From Eubacteriaceae bacterium (GTDB taxonomy: Bacteria; Bacillota; Clostridia; Lachnospirales; Lachnospiraceae), in assembly GCA_910575665.1 (NCBI GenBank), contig CAJTFB010000017.1, positions 27,171-91,170 on the forward strand: a stretch of DNA of 64,000 nucleotides, written 5' to 3'. Below the pieces are notes generated by a model. That model saw only the letters and a list, made by a program, of their open reading frames with translations. It did not search any database and was not told the origin of the DNA. The position numbers and the translations under genes were made by a program. Positions 43,448 through 53,876 of this stretch are shown one piece after another. The first letter of the stretch is position 1. Each line of letters begins with the position of its first letter.

Positions 43448-45516
43448 TTTTTACCGTCCTCCTGTTCCCATTTATTTTTTAATGTCTCCCTCGCCATCCG
43501 GTTTTCTGCTGTCTGCTGGGGTTTCCTCTGACCTCCCTCTGACATCATGGATGGTTTTCCCGACAACATGCTTCCGCCGGCATCCAGCGCTTTCTGATCC
43601 CCATAATCGGATGAAAACAATTCTCTGTCTTTTCCACCCAGTTCATTTTCCATCTGTTTCATCTCTTCTGACGGACTTTCTCCCCTGCCGGACTGTGTCC
43701 CATTCAGGGCATCCGCCTTTCCCTGAAGGTTTTTCCCAATGTCGTCCATCCGGTAGTTCTGGTTCTGCATGTCCGGATCCTGTTTCATCGTACTGGAAGT
43801 TTGGCGGGCATCTTCTGTTTCCCTTTTCTGATCATCATTCCGTAGCGAAGTCCCTCCCATGCGTTCTTCATCCGGCGGTACATTTCCGCCATCCGTCTGT
43901 CCTCCGGAAGCATTTAATTCCCCGCCGTCAAAACTGTTTTCATTTCCTGGCTGCATTTTCCTGTCCTCTGGCATCGGATTCTGTTCCTGGATGGATGCTT
44001 CCATGTCCCTGTCATTGCTGTTATTTGTCTGGTTAAACTTATCCCCTGTCCGATTCTCCTCGTTTCGGCTCTCAGCCTGATTTCCGGCGGTATCCCCTTC
44101 ATTTGCTTTTCCATCCGGTATGTTTTCACCTCCGGATTTCATTCCCTCTTCAAAGGCAGCCTTTCCACCAGCAGTACGTCCCATCGAATGTTCCTTTACA
44201 AATTTGCCGCCTTTTCCGATTGCCCCTGCTCCCGCTCCAATCAAATCGGCGCCGGCTTTTGCAACACTCCCCGCCATCTGGCTTCCATAGAACAGCGTCA
44301 TCAGTTTGCCCATGCCATCCGAAAGCCCGGCATCAATGCCAGTCAGTTTCTGTATCAGATTTGGCCCATCAATCACAACAAACGCAATAAAAAGAAGAAT
44401 GATCCCCTTCGATATTCCAGAAATCTGCCAGCCGGAAATAAACTTACAGGCCAGCAGATACAATTTAATGCAGACCATCGTCATGATCAAAACGATGTAA
44501 CTATCCTTTAAACTGTCTAATATCTTCAATATTTTCTGACTGTTTGTCAGATTAGCTGAATATAGATAAGCGAGAAGACGATGCATTACGATTTCAAATA
44601 AAAGCCGTATCACTTTGTAGGACATAAACAGATATACGATAATCAGAGAAAGCAGTTCCAAATAAACAACAAACCAATCTACCGTGTATCTGTAATAGTA
44701 CTCATTCAGCAGATCCGTCCATGCCACTCCATCGTATACAGCTGCGACACTGTATACCATTTTTAAATTCTCATACTTCATGCTCACTTCTTTTTCTACG
44801 ATATCCTGTGACTCTTCTCTGACATCATCCGGCTCCACCGTCTCATTGATATCAAGGGTCATAAACTGCTCTTCCTTAAAGGAATCATAAGTAATATCTG
44901 AATTTTTTACTCCCCCTGTCATTCCATTCAGATTGTTCAATCCTATCTTTGCATCCAGATACAACAGGTCGTGTATATTACTGCCGATGGTTTCGTAAAC
45001 CATGCCACTGGATTTTTCATTTCCCATAATTTCACTGCGGGCATCCGAAGCAAGAAAACCATTCATGGAATCTATTATAAAACTGGAAGATGATACTACA
45101 AGCACCGCTATTACCAGGTTCATTACAAACTTCGGTTTCTTTTCCTGCCAGAAAATGAGCAGGATACCCAGAAAAACAAGCGAGGCACAGATCAAAGCGA
45201 TAAAAACCGGTTTAAAGTCATCAATAAAGGCTGTCACTTTTTCATATGAGGTAAAATCAACAAATCCAAAACAGGTGTCATATAAATCCGCACAGGCAGA
45301 ACCTAAAAGGGCAAGCAAAAACAATAATCCCCATCCAATTGTCCTCAATACAGAACCTGCAATAGAGTTATTTGTAAAGAGTTCATTATTTTTTACAAGA
45401 ATCTCTGTTACCTTATCTTCAGATAAAGCAAGAATATCTCTATGACAAAAGAGTATGCCGATTAAAATAAATCCCATACTACTGAGTATCAGGATATTCC
45501 TTTTTCTTTTATTCAT
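43444..45516 (-). CDS. VirB6/TrbL-like multi-spanning transfer protein
   Basis: 690 residues. An N-terminal helix and a second hydrophobic stretch, then several membrane helices to about residue 400 (VIALICASLVFLGILLIF, FVMNLVIAVLVVSSSSFII, FVVYLELLSLIIVYLFMSYK, GIILLFIAFVVIDGPNLIQKL). The last 250 residues are low-complexity and rich in Gly, Asn, Glu and Gln with no fold seen. Forms the membrane channel with VirB3 and VirB4. Confidence 0.82.
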   Translation of the reverse strand: MNKRKRNILILSSMGFILIGILFCHRDILALSEDKVTEILVKNNELFTNNSIAGSVLRTIGWGLLFLLALLGSACADLYDTCFGFVDFTSYEKVTAFIDDFKPVFIALICASLVFLGILLIFWQEKKPKFVMNLVIAVLVVSSSSFIIDSMNGFLASDARSEIMGNEKSSGMVYETIGSNIHDLLYLDAKIGLNNLNGMTGGVKNSDITYDSFKEEQFMTLDINETVEPDDVREESQDIVEKEVSMKYENLKMVYSVAAVYDGVAWTDLLNEYYYRYTVDWFVVYLELLSLIIVYLFMSYKVIRLLFEIVMHRLLAYLYSANLTNSQKILKILDSLKDSYIVLIMTMVCIKLYLLACKFISGWQISGISKGIILLFIAFVVIDGPNLIQKLTGIDAGLSDGMGKLMTLFYGSQMAGSVAKAGADLIGAGAGAIGKGGKFVKEHSMGRTAGGKAAFEEGMKSGGENIPDGKANEGDTAGNQAESRNEENRTGDKFNQTNNSNDRDMEASIQEQNPMPEDRKMQPGNENSFDGGELNASGGQTDGGNVPPDEERMGGTSLRNDDQKRETEDARQTSSTMKQDPDMQNQNYRMDDIGKNLQGKADALNGTQSGRGESPSEEMKQMENELGGKDRELFSSDYGDQKALDAGGSMLSGKPSMMSEGGQRKPQQTAENRMARETLKNKWEQEDGKK

Positions 45517-45547
45517 TTACACCCTCCATTCCATTTCTCATTTTTCT

Positions 45548-47761
45548 TCAAGATACAGTCTGGCTTCCAATACTGAGCAGACTAAGAAGGGATTCTTTTT
45601 CTGCTACTTTTATCTCTGATCTGGTAATTAAATTGATCAGCTGATCAACCGTCGTGTCTTCTGGTATCTGTTCTATTCCTGCAACATTTTTTAAGGCATC
45701 CAGCATCTGTTCCTTATTGCTGAGATGCGAAAGCGTCAGCTGCACCTTTTCTTCTTTTTGGCCTTTGGCAAATAACTGAAAAGAATCCTTTGGATTCCAT
45801 ACCCGTTCTCTCAGATTGACATAACCCCTGTCTTCTGTATTAATCTCATATAAATCAATCGTATTTGGATTTGGAAACGTGTCTGTCAAATACTCATAAC
45901 GGAATAAAAAACGTTTTCCAGAAACAGTACTGTTGAAAATTGGAGTTGGGCGGATTTTTCTTCCCTTCCTGTCTGTCCGTTTCATAACACGCTTTACCAC
46001 ACATTCTCCCTCGTAAAGCTCCATCAGCTCATTCAGATTCAATAACGGTTTTTCCTGTGTGTTTTCCATAAAATGCTTATGGGTAGAGATCCGTTCCCCG
46101 GAACGCTGCATATCAATAATCGTTTCATTTCCCAGCAATTTTGAAAAACTTTCTGCCGTGTTCTCATCATCGGTCAGTATGTAAATCTGGTTACCGCAGT
46201 TTCCAATGATCGTCTCATCATTTTCCCCATATAATTTCTTCAGCTGGGAATAGGACTGGATCACCAGATCAAACGAGATATTCCTCCCTAAGCAGACCGT
46301 GATGATATTCTCCATTCCCTCGATCGCTGGAATGTTTCCAAACTCATCCGCAATCACTTTAACCCTTCGCGCACATTTTCCGGACCTGCTCCGAGTTGCT
46401 TTCTTTGCCAGGACAAAATACATCTGACGTATAAAAACAGAAGCTAAAAAATGAGTGGATTTATCATAATCCGGGATTCCCAGAAATACTGCCACCGGTT
46501 TTTCCCCGAAACCGATATCTTCTAAGTGGATGCTGCTCTCTGCTGTCATCTTTGCCACATTTTCATAGGTAAACACCGTCAGCTTTGACAACATCGTGGC
46601 AAAGATTGATGATTTCGTGCGGTAACCGGCTATCTCTATTCCGGCATATTTGAGCTTTGCCCGGTTCAGTGCTGGACGTTTATTAAAATAATCATCCAGC
46701 AGGTTAATATCTGGATCATCCTGATCTTTTATCCGTGCCAGCTCCGTAAATGTGTTTAGGATCGAATACATGGTTACTTTTTTTATATTACTGTGGGATG
46801 GCTCAAACGGTTCCTTGTGTCCTTCCCTCTCCCATTTTTTTCGTTCTTTCTCATTCTCTATTTCATCCATCTGGATGCAGTCTTCCAGGTGCGCCAGTAT
46901 AAGTGCTGTCAGCAGGCTGGAGGCCATATCATTCCAAAATGTATCCGAACCGGTCGGCTTATCCGGATTGAAGATCGAGTAACTGAATGCCTGTGCCAGT
47001 AATTCAGCATTAGCATAATCCTTTTCCAGATACAGGTTTAAGATCTGCTCCAGCGGATTAAACCCCATCGAGTGGAGCGGGTCGTCCAAGTTCAGAAGAT
47101 AAACTTCATACCCTCGCTCCTCCAACGTTTGTTTGGAACTTTTATACAACTCCATCTTAGGATCGCATACTACCATAGATGTTTTTTCCTCCGCCCTCGA
47201 ATATACATCAATACTTGGAAAGACAAACATTTCTCCTTTTCCGGAGCGCGTGATACCTATGAGCAGATTATTGACTGGGCTCGTGTCAATGTAAAGCCTG
47301 TCCCCGATCCGGGAAATGATCGTCCCACCTTCACCTGGAAATGAAGTGTCTCTGTCCGGGATTTCCTTATACTGTTCTTTGATTTCCTGATTGGTCGTCC
47401 ACCTTGCCACACCTTTCTGTCCCAAATTAAATCCCTTTTCACTGAATGCCATCCTCATCCGGTATGCCTGGCGGATATCAATGATAAGGCATACTATCAG
47501 GTACACCACCAGAATGACAAGATACCACTGCCTATATCTAACTACCATCTCCAACCGTGGGAACAGATTTCTTAATCCCAGATATTTTAGCGGATGGTCC
47601 AGATCCAGCACCACTTTCGGAAAATACAGTATCAGATTGATAATATAATTGACTACCATAAAAAGGAAGGCATCGATCAGAACCAATATGGCAATGACCG
47701 CTTTCCATGTTCCTAACAGGCGTTCCAGTTTCATAACTTTCTCTGTTTTATGTTCTTTCAT
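45548..47761 (-). CDS. VirD4/TcpA-like type IV coupling protein
   Basis: 737 residues from the ATG at 47761 (AGGAAGGAAATCAAA upstream). Two N-terminal membrane helices, then the coupling ATPase: Walker A LIGITRSGKGEMFVFP, SMVVCDPKMELY, Walker B VKVIADEFGNIPAI, and FDLVIQSYSQL. It hands the relaxase-bound strand to the channel. Confidence 0.93.
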   Translation of the reverse strand: MKEHKTEKVMKLERLLGTWKAVIAILVLIDAFLFMVVNYIINLILYFPKVVLDLDHPLKYLGLRNLFPRLEMVVRYRQWYLVILVVYLIVCLIIDIRQAYRMRMAFSEKGFNLGQKGVARWTTNQEIKEQYKEIPDRDTSFPGEGGTIISRIGDRLYIDTSPVNNLLIGITRSGKGEMFVFPSIDVYSRAEEKTSMVVCDPKMELYKSSKQTLEERGYEVYLLNLDDPLHSMGFNPLEQILNLYLEKDYANAELLAQAFSYSIFNPDKPTGSDTFWNDMASSLLTALILAHLEDCIQMDEIENEKERKKWEREGHKEPFEPSHSNIKKVTMYSILNTFTELARIKDQDDPDINLLDDYFNKRPALNRAKLKYAGIEIAGYRTKSSIFATMLSKLTVFTYENVAKMTAESSIHLEDIGFGEKPVAVFLGIPDYDKSTHFLASVFIRQMYFVLAKKATRSRSGKCARRVKVIADEFGNIPAIEGMENIITVCLGRNISFDLVIQSYSQLKKLYGENDETIIGNCGNQIYILTDDENTAESFSKLLGNETIIDMQRSGERISTHKHFMENTQEKPLLNLNELMELYEGECVVKRVMKRTDRKGRKIRPTPIFNSTVSGKRFLFRYEYLTDTFPNPNTIDLYEINTEDRGYVNLRERVWNPKDSFQLFAKGQKEEKVQLTLSHLSNKEQMLDALKNVAGIEQIPEDTTVDQLINLITRSEIKVAEKESLLSLLSIGSQTVS

Positions 47762-47864
47762 TTTGATTTCCTTCCTGTCACAATACATTTAAGATCAAGA
47801 TACCTGACAACCAGGTTTTATTCAGTTTTTAATAACTTAATCAAGTATGACAGCCATTAATTTA

Positions 47865-47896
47865 TTTGTGGAGAGACCTTACGCTCTCCCCACAAA
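47865..47896 (-). other. Stable hairpin after the pilin-like gene
   Basis: TTTGTGGAGAG pairs with CTCTCCCCACAAA around a 7- to 8-base loop, 19 bp after the pilin-like stop and 104 bp before VirD4. There is no T-run, so it more likely protects the upstream mRNA or partly stops transcription than terminates fully. Confidence 0.55.
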
Positions 47897-47914
47897 TGGA
47901 ATAACTGATGACAG

Positions 47915-48142
47915 TTAAAATGTAATTTTGCCAAATATCCAATTTCCAATATAAACCGATCCTGCAATGAGTAACGATCCAACGATGATCCATGGGGCAC
48001 TAGCTTTTCCCGCCTGATGTGCTTTTTCCGATGGGATCGCAAACATGACCCCGATCGTTATCAAACCTACCATGATAACCACCCATGTATATGGCTGCAC
48101 TGCTTCAATCAGCGTTTTAATATTTCCTGCAAATTTGTCCAT
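47915..48142 (-). CDS. Small pilin-like (VirB2/Maff2-type) membrane protein
   Basis: 75 residues from the ATG at 48142, chosen because AAAGGAGGAGAT precedes it. MDKFAGNIKTLIEAVQPYTWVVIMVGLITIGVMFA then a second hydrophobic segment (APWIIVGSLLIAGSVYIGNWIF). This two-helix layout is that of VirB2-like proteins placed before the coupling-protein gene. Confidence 0.7.
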   Translation of the reverse strand: MDKFAGNIKTLIEAVQPYTWVVIMVGLITIGVMFAIPSEKAHQAGKASAPWIIVGSLLIAGSVYIGNWIFGKITF

Positions 48143-48217
48143 ATCTCCTCCTTTCCGCATGGCAGCTTCTACTGCCATGCCATATTTTCCCGTGATGTAA
48201 AAAGGTGCTTTATTTGT

Positions 48218-49291
48218 TTATGGGTACATATTTCTTCCTGCTAATTCCGCCGTTTTATTCCCCGGCTTCTGCTTCTTTTTCAGGATGAATACGATCCCAA
48301 CCACAATCAGTAAGATCAGAAGGAGCCCCAGTGTGATTCCCATGACAGGAATGCCCCTCTGCTTTGCATAAACTGCCACCGCCCGTATCGTGTAATTCCG
48401 CTCTCCGCTGTCTGTTTCCTTTAATCCGGTGTACACCGAAGTATAAACCGTTCCCTTTATATCCTCTACTGTACTTTCCCCGCTGTAATTTACCCGGTAA
48501 TGCTTGGTCCGCTTACTTACTTCCGCTCTTGCATTCCGGCAGAGAACCCCTTTTTCATTTTTATATGCTCTCCCCGCCCAATGGATATTCCGGATCCGGT
48601 AATTATCCCGGCTTCCCCCAACACTTTTTAACAGTTCATCTTCATATCCTTTTAAAGGGTTCTTCCTGCTTTTGGGGACAGTTACCTGATTCCACTGGAA
48701 CGTATCCGCATCGTAAGATACAAAAATAATGTCTATATGGGTATCTTCCCATGTATCAGTCTTCCTGGTAATACCGACATAACCGCATTTCATTGAAATG
48801 TCTTCACCCGTTCGCTGGTCTGTAGCTGTCACAAACTTTGTTGCTGGAGCAGATTTCGCTTTTTCCAGACTGTCATATTCCGAATAGCCACTCACTTTTC
48901 GAATATAGCCTTTCTTTGCGACCACCTCATTTTCTGTAGTTTCTGAAAGTTTATAGGTAATACCTTCTTTTGAGACTGTTTCTGCCGGCAAATACGTTTC
49001 CCCGGCATTTACCACTCCACTCTTCACTGTCTCCGTTACCGGTTCCGAAACCATGACAGGTTCCTCTTTGACTATTTCATAACGGATCTCCTGAAGGTTC
49101 CATGTACTTCCGTCTTCCACAATCTTTTTTTGAAAATATGCGTCCGCCTTTTGCGCTTTGTCCCTCCCCTGATATTCCACTTCTTTTTTCAATATCCCGC
49201 TGTCAGAGGAAGCATACGCTTCCCCCGGCGGCAGGAAGGAAAGAAACACTGCCATCATGACAGCCAGAATATTAACCCTGTATTGTTTCAT
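48218..49291 (-). CDS. Surface protein with signal peptide and C-terminal anchor helix
   Basis: 357 residues. Signal peptide with cleavage near AYAS, a long extracytoplasmic region with beta-rich segments, then a C-terminal helix (IPVMGITLGLLLILLIVVGIVFIL) and basic tail. No sorting motif before the helix. It overlaps the giant adhesin gene by 20 bp, so they are co-translated. Function unknown; a mating-pair or adhesin partner is plausible. Confidence 0.6.
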   Translation of the reverse strand: MKQYRVNILAVMMAVFLSFLPPGEAYASSDSGILKKEVEYQGRDKAQKADAYFQKKIVEDGSTWNLQEIRYEIVKEEPVMVSEPVTETVKSGVVNAGETYLPAETVSKEGITYKLSETTENEVVAKKGYIRKVSGYSEYDSLEKAKSAPATKFVTATDQRTGEDISMKCGYVGITRKTDTWEDTHIDIIFVSYDADTFQWNQVTVPKSRKNPLKGYEDELLKSVGGSRDNYRIRNIHWAGRAYKNEKGVLCRNARAEVSKRTKHYRVNYSGESTVEDIKGTVYTSVYTGLKETDSGERNYTIRAVAVYAKQRGIPVMGITLGLLLILLIVVGIVFILKKKQKPGNKTAELAGRNMYP

Positions 49292-52200
49292 GTACTTTTT
49301 TCCTCCTCCATATGCGGTATGCAGCGGTGCCGGATACCGTCATGAGAAGTGTCAGTACCATAATGAGGATCATATATCCCGTTTTAGGAGAAAGCCCATC
49401 TCCTCCCTCCGAAAAATCATCCGGAGTGTCGGTCACGATCTTTCCCGCCTTCCGTTTATCCACTGCTTTCAGTTTCTGCACCGTTCCGGTATCTTTGACC
49501 GTAATCGTTACATCTGTTGCTTTTTCATAATTCTTTGGTGCTTTCTTTTCCACAAAGGTATAAGTTTCACCTACTTTTAACACGCCTTCAATCGTCTCTG
49601 CCTTTTTGGCTTTTGTCGTAAAGGCATACACTATTTTACCGGAACTATCATAGACATGATATCTAGCTCCAGGCAAAAGTTTTTTCGTATCAGAAGCCTC
49701 CTTCCTAAACTGGACTTTTGTCGTGTCATCTTTCATCCAGACTTTCTGAACCTGCCCTGTATCCTGGATCACAAAGTCCATACTGGCTGCTGTCGCATAC
49801 CCATCCGCCGGTCTTTTTTCGGTCAGCGTGTATGCCTCTCCCACCATTAATTTTCCCTCGATCAAATGTGCCTCTTTTCCGGACGTCCATTCCTCAACCA
49901 CGGTGCCGTCTGATTTTTTGGTTATAATTAACTGGCATCCTTCGATTTCTTTCGTACCGGTAATGGCAGTCTTTGAAAGGAGTATCTTTGTGGTGTCATC
50001 ATACATCCGTACCACGTTGTTATCTAAAGAAACAAACGAACCATCCTGATTGTTTTTAATTTCTGCAATGGTTACTGTTTGTGTTTCGACCCCGGAAGTT
50101 TCCACCACTGGTATTTCAATCTGTGGAAGCTGTACATCATTTCCATCATTGGCTGGCAATGTCATAGTGTTCTGCCCTCCTGTTATCAGCAAATGAAATG
50201 CGTCCTTTGAAAACAAAGGCATCCACTTTTCTTTCTGTGATATTCCTGCCGGGTTTATTTCCCTGGCTGATGAAATCAGATACTGTTTTTTTACAAGCCG
50301 GAAACGAATCTCCTCTGCGGTCACATACCCATCTGCCGGTCTTGTCTCTGTCAACGTATATTCTTTATCATGGAACAATCCGCGGATAATAAGATTACCC
50401 TTTTCATCCATCGCTGTCCGAAAATTTACATACCCGAGTGCCTTCAATTTTTCACTGGTGCGGATACTGTTTTTCTCACCGGATACCCACGAAATAACCT
50501 CGTTCCCATCCGCATCCGCTATTTTCATTTCACATCCTGCCAGTTCGACAGAACCGGCAAGGGTCAGCTTGTCAACCTCTGCCTCTGTCACAACATTTTC
50601 TGTTTTCTTATTTACCGCTATCTTTTGTGTCTCTGCATCCTTGTACTCTGCTTGTACTGGAATTTCTGTTTGATCCAGATAATAGCTGTCCGATACAGAA
50701 AGTTCCTTTAGATAATATCTTCCAGAATTTAATTTCTGCCCTTTCCCCTTCTCTGCTTGTACCGCACCGCCGCTTACGCTTTCTTCTTTCTGATAGCCTT
50801 CTGACATAAGGGGCAGATCCGGCATCGTCTGTGCCATACCGTCATCCCCGGTTGTAATCTCTCCGATCTGTGTTCCTGCTTTTACAATTCTCTTTCCATC
50901 CGCATTATAGATGTCATCCGGCGTGTATACCCCGAAAACGGCTCCGCTGATAGGAGCTTTATTCTGCTGATCTAATTTTGTAATTCCGATCGCTGCTTTC
51001 GCTTTTTCATTCCACACGTTTAGGATGCCTTCCTTATCCGTTGCCTTGGTAGAATTAATGACATACTCATCCCAGCTGTTGTTCCACGTAAAGTTTACTT
51101 TCCATTCAGTTTTTTCCGGCAGGACATATCCATATGGGGTTGATATTTCCCTGACAATATACTTTCCGAGTGGCAGCGTAATGGTCACTTTTCCATCCTC
51201 TGACTTTTCATATCCGGTGATATTGTCGATGTCTTTCGTAAACTCTGCCCCGGTACCACTCGTGATCGTGGCAACCAGTTCTTTGTCATCGAACCATTTC
51301 GTTCCCTGGGCATCCTGCGTCAGGATGTCCCCGTCTGCATAGATCCCAAATACTGCACCGGAAAGGTTTCTGTCCTCATACACAAATTTCTTTTCTTTCT
51401 TGTCAAAACCGGTCAGAACTTCCCCGGTTTTTGCGATCGTCAGTTTACCCTTTGTTTCTGTGTTGATGTACGTTCCCTCTATGACCTGGTACGTATTTCC
51501 CAGTTCATCGGTGTAAATCTTATAATTATCGTTTTTACTGTTAATCTCGATCTCAATATATTTCGTTTCGATCCGCAGTCCAGGGGCGGAATCCCTCTCA
51601 TACACACGGTACGTCCCGCTCTTTAATGGCTTTACTGTCATGATCTGCCCGGATTCATCCGTCACATATTCAGATACGGTGTTCATCCCGGTGCCATCAC
51701 TGTAACTCTGTGACACTAGTGTTTCCGTACCGTCTTTGTTTACTTTATAGATCTGATATACGGTTCCGGCTTTCAGAACGGATTTGCCGGTCTGCTTGTC
51801 AACTTTGGTGACGCGGACGTAGGAGGTAAAATCAGGATCTTCCGCGATTCTTTTATATCCGTTCGGCCTCTGGCTGGAATCCTCTTTTACTTCCACCTTA
51901 AAGTCATGTACCAGCGCCGTATCCCTGCCTTCCCCGCATTTAGTCTGGTGCACGACATATGTACCATAGGCAAGCTGTTTTGTGGTCGCAACACCTTCTT
52001 CATCACAGACGATTGTGTCCCTCTCGTAGGTGTCGTTAGCTGCTTCATAGCCGCCCGCCGATTCCAGCCAGACCTGGAACGTGGCTCCTCTTTCTCCTAT
52101 CAGTAAATGCCCCGCCCCGTCACCGACATTACTCTCTTCCGGATCCGCGCAGTACTTTATGACGCTTATGGTGTTAAAGATCTCATGATCCTTTACCCTT

Positions 52201-53846
52201 TTTGAAACAGCATCATATGTCCATTCCACGCTATATGTACTTCCGTCCGCCTCTACCGGTGTCACTTCGTCACTTAAAAGGAATCCTGGCGGAGGAGATA
52301 CCTCTTTCAGATAATAGGTTGTTCCGCAGCGGATAAAATCCGTACTGAACTTTCCCTCGACATCGGTCGTGTATCCGGCGCATGTCTTTGTATACGTTCC
52401 GTTTTCTGATGTATAGACTGTTGCCGGCTGCGTACAGGCTGCATCACGGTAGAGCATGTAAACTGCTCCTGACAGTTCCGCATCCCCATAGGCCTCTCCA
52501 TCATCAGTATTATCCGCTCTCTTCTGTACATCAACAGTCACTTTTTTATACTGGTTTGTCACCGTCCCTACCTGGTATGTCATGTCCAAAGGATTTCCCT
52601 GGTCGTCTGTCAGGTAACCGAGGTCATCCTCCCAGCCCCCTGCATATCCTGCATCTCCTTTCAGATAGTAGACGTTCCGGTCACTGCCTACGGTAAAGCT
52701 TTTTCCGGCCGCATACTCTGTTCCGGCAATGAGGTTTCCATTTCCGGTGGATGTCTCAGTCAGGATATATTTACTGTCTATTTTTTTCAGTTCATTTTCC
52801 ATCTCCGTAAATGCAAGTCCGGACGCGGAACCGCTCGTCATGTCCGCCGGGTAGTTGCATTCCTGCCGGTCAAATTTACTCTTGACTTTTGCCAGTGAAT
52901 CGGCATCCAGTCCGGCACTTCCCTGATGGGTGTTTCCTTTTTCATCCACCCATGTGATGTAATAATATTTGGAGGAAGTGGCTTCATATATCAGTGTAAA
53001 AAGGATTTCCCCATTAACATCTGTGACGGCGTCAATCTCATATCCCCCATCATCCACACTGATCTCCTGGCCGGTTCCGTTCTGGTCAGCCACGATGAAG
53101 GAACTTAAATCATCATTTTCCACGGATAAGGTAAAGCTGACACCTGCTAGTGCATTCCCATCCTCATCCACTTTTTTTACCTTTACCTTCTGGCGGAACT
53201 TCAGCGACGCCTGATAAGCATGTGTAGTTACTTTAGGAATTGGATTTGTTTCAGACTCAACCGTCATCAGTACCTGCCATCCCCTTGAAGCCCCTGTCTT
53301 CTTCCATGACTGTACCGTTGCCGTAAAGGCATCGGCCGTATCAAAAATATCCGAATAGATCTGTTCAGCAGACTGGTCTGGAAAGTATCCGTTATTCGCC
53401 TTGATGTCATGGATGATACTGGTTAAGTCTGCCTTGCTGGTCTTACCTTCTTTGATACACCAGAAAAGTCCCTGTGCGGTCACCCATGCGCTTTTGGAGC
53501 CTCCTTTTTTTGTGTCATACCAGTAAATGATCTTCCCCATCAGGAGGTTGTCCCCTGTGCTGTTGTTTGTATAAGTTGCCTGCCCGCCATCTGCCTCGTA
53601 GGTGGCACCGCGGGAACATTTACCTCCCAGCGTCATACAAAATCCAGCCTTGTCATTCAGGTCCCATTTAAACCAGCTGCCGGATTTCGTTTTGCTTCCG
53701 ATCGTGTAAGAACCCTTTACATAGACCCTGTCGTAACCGACACTTGCTGCCTGTGCCGTGTGGCTTTTGAGCTGCGGACAAATGGTAAGTACCACTGCCA
53801 TTACCAGGATGGCAGCCATAAAACGTTTCCATTTTTGTTTCATCAT
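49272..53846 (-). CDS. Giant Cna-B/SpaA-type adhesin with SPKTG anchor
   Basis: 1524 residues. Signal peptide (AAILVMAVVLTICPQLKSHTAQA), then a thioester-adhesin-like domain (about 38-210; candidate thioester pair Cys70 in AGFCMTLGGKC and Gln125 in WVTAQGLFWC). Many Cna-B/SpaA repeats follow, each opening with a K-x-D-type strand and ending with an E-containing strand such as YYLKEVSPPPGF, YRVYERDSAPG or YVVHQTKCG, which should form isopeptide bonds. The C-terminus has SPKTG (about 1486-1490), a membrane helix and a basic tail. A likely mating-pair adhesin, anchored by the class B sortase at 31694-32449. Confidence 0.9.
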   Translation of the reverse strand: MMKQKWKRFMAAILVMAVVLTICPQLKSHTAQAASVGYDRVYVKGSYTIGSKTKSGSWFKWDLNDKAGFCMTLGGKCSRGATYEADGGQATYTNNSTGDNLLMGKIIYWYDTKKGGSKSAWVTAQGLFWCIKEGKTSKADLTSIIHDIKANNGYFPDQSAEQIYSDIFDTADAFTATVQSWKKTGASRGWQVLMTVESETNPIPKVTTHAYQASLKFRQKVKVKKVDEDGNALAGVSFTLSVENDDLSSFIVADQNGTGQEISVDDGGYEIDAVTDVNGEILFTLIYEATSSKYYYITWVDEKGNTHQGSAGLDADSLAKVKSKFDRQECNYPADMTSGSASGLAFTEMENELKKIDSKYILTETSTGNGNLIAGTEYAAGKSFTVGSDRNVYYLKGDAGYAGGWEDDLGYLTDDQGNPLDMTYQVGTVTNQYKKVTVDVQKRADNTDDGEAYGDAELSGAVYMLYRDAACTQPATVYTSENGTYTKTCAGYTTDVEGKFSTDFIRCGTTYYLKEVSPPPGFLLSDEVTPVEADGSTYSVEWTYDAVSKRVKDHEIFNTISVIKYCADPEESNVGDGAGHLLIGERGATFQVWLESAGGYEAANDTYERDTIVCDEEGVATTKQLAYGTYVVHQTKCGEGRDTALVHDFKVEVKEDSSQRPNGYKRIAEDPDFTSYVRVTKVDKQTGKSVLKAGTVYQIYKVNKDGTETLVSQSYSDGTGMNTVSEYVTDESGQIMTVKPLKSGTYRVYERDSAPGLRIETKYIEIEINSKNDNYKIYTDELGNTYQVIEGTYINTETKGKLTIAKTGEVLTGFDKKEKKFVYEDRNLSGAVFGIYADGDILTQDAQGTKWFDDKELVATITSGTGAEFTKDIDNITGYEKSEDGKVTITLPLGKYIVREISTPYGYVLPEKTEWKVNFTWNNSWDEYVINSTKATDKEGILNVWNEKAKAAIGITKLDQQNKAPISGAVFGVYTPDDIYNADGKRIVKAGTQIGEITTGDDGMAQTMPDLPLMSEGYQKEESVSGGAVQAEKGKGQKLNSGRYYLKELSVSDSYYLDQTEIPVQAEYKDAETQKIAVNKKTENVVTEAEVDKLTLAGSVELAGCEMKIADADGNEVISWVSGEKNSIRTSEKLKALGYVNFRTAMDEKGNLIIRGLFHDKEYTLTETRPADGYVTAEEIRFRLVKKQYLISSAREINPAGISQKEKWMPLFSKDAFHLLITGGQNTMTLPANDGNDVQLPQIEIPVVETSGVETQTVTIAEIKNNQDGSFVSLDNNVVRMYDDTTKILLSKTAITGTKEIEGCQLIITKKSDGTVVEEWTSGKEAHLIEGKLMVGEAYTLTEKRPADGYATAASMDFVIQDTGQVQKVWMKDDTTKVQFRKEASDTKKLLPGARYHVYDSSGKIVYAFTTKAKKAETIEGVLKVGETYTFVEKKAPKNYEKATDVTITVKDTGTVQKLKAVDKRKAGKIVTDTPDDFSEGGDGLSPKTGYMILIMVLTLLMTVSGTAAYRIWRRKKVHETIQG

Positions 53847-53876
53847 TAATCCTTTCCTGTAGATATATCTACAAAT

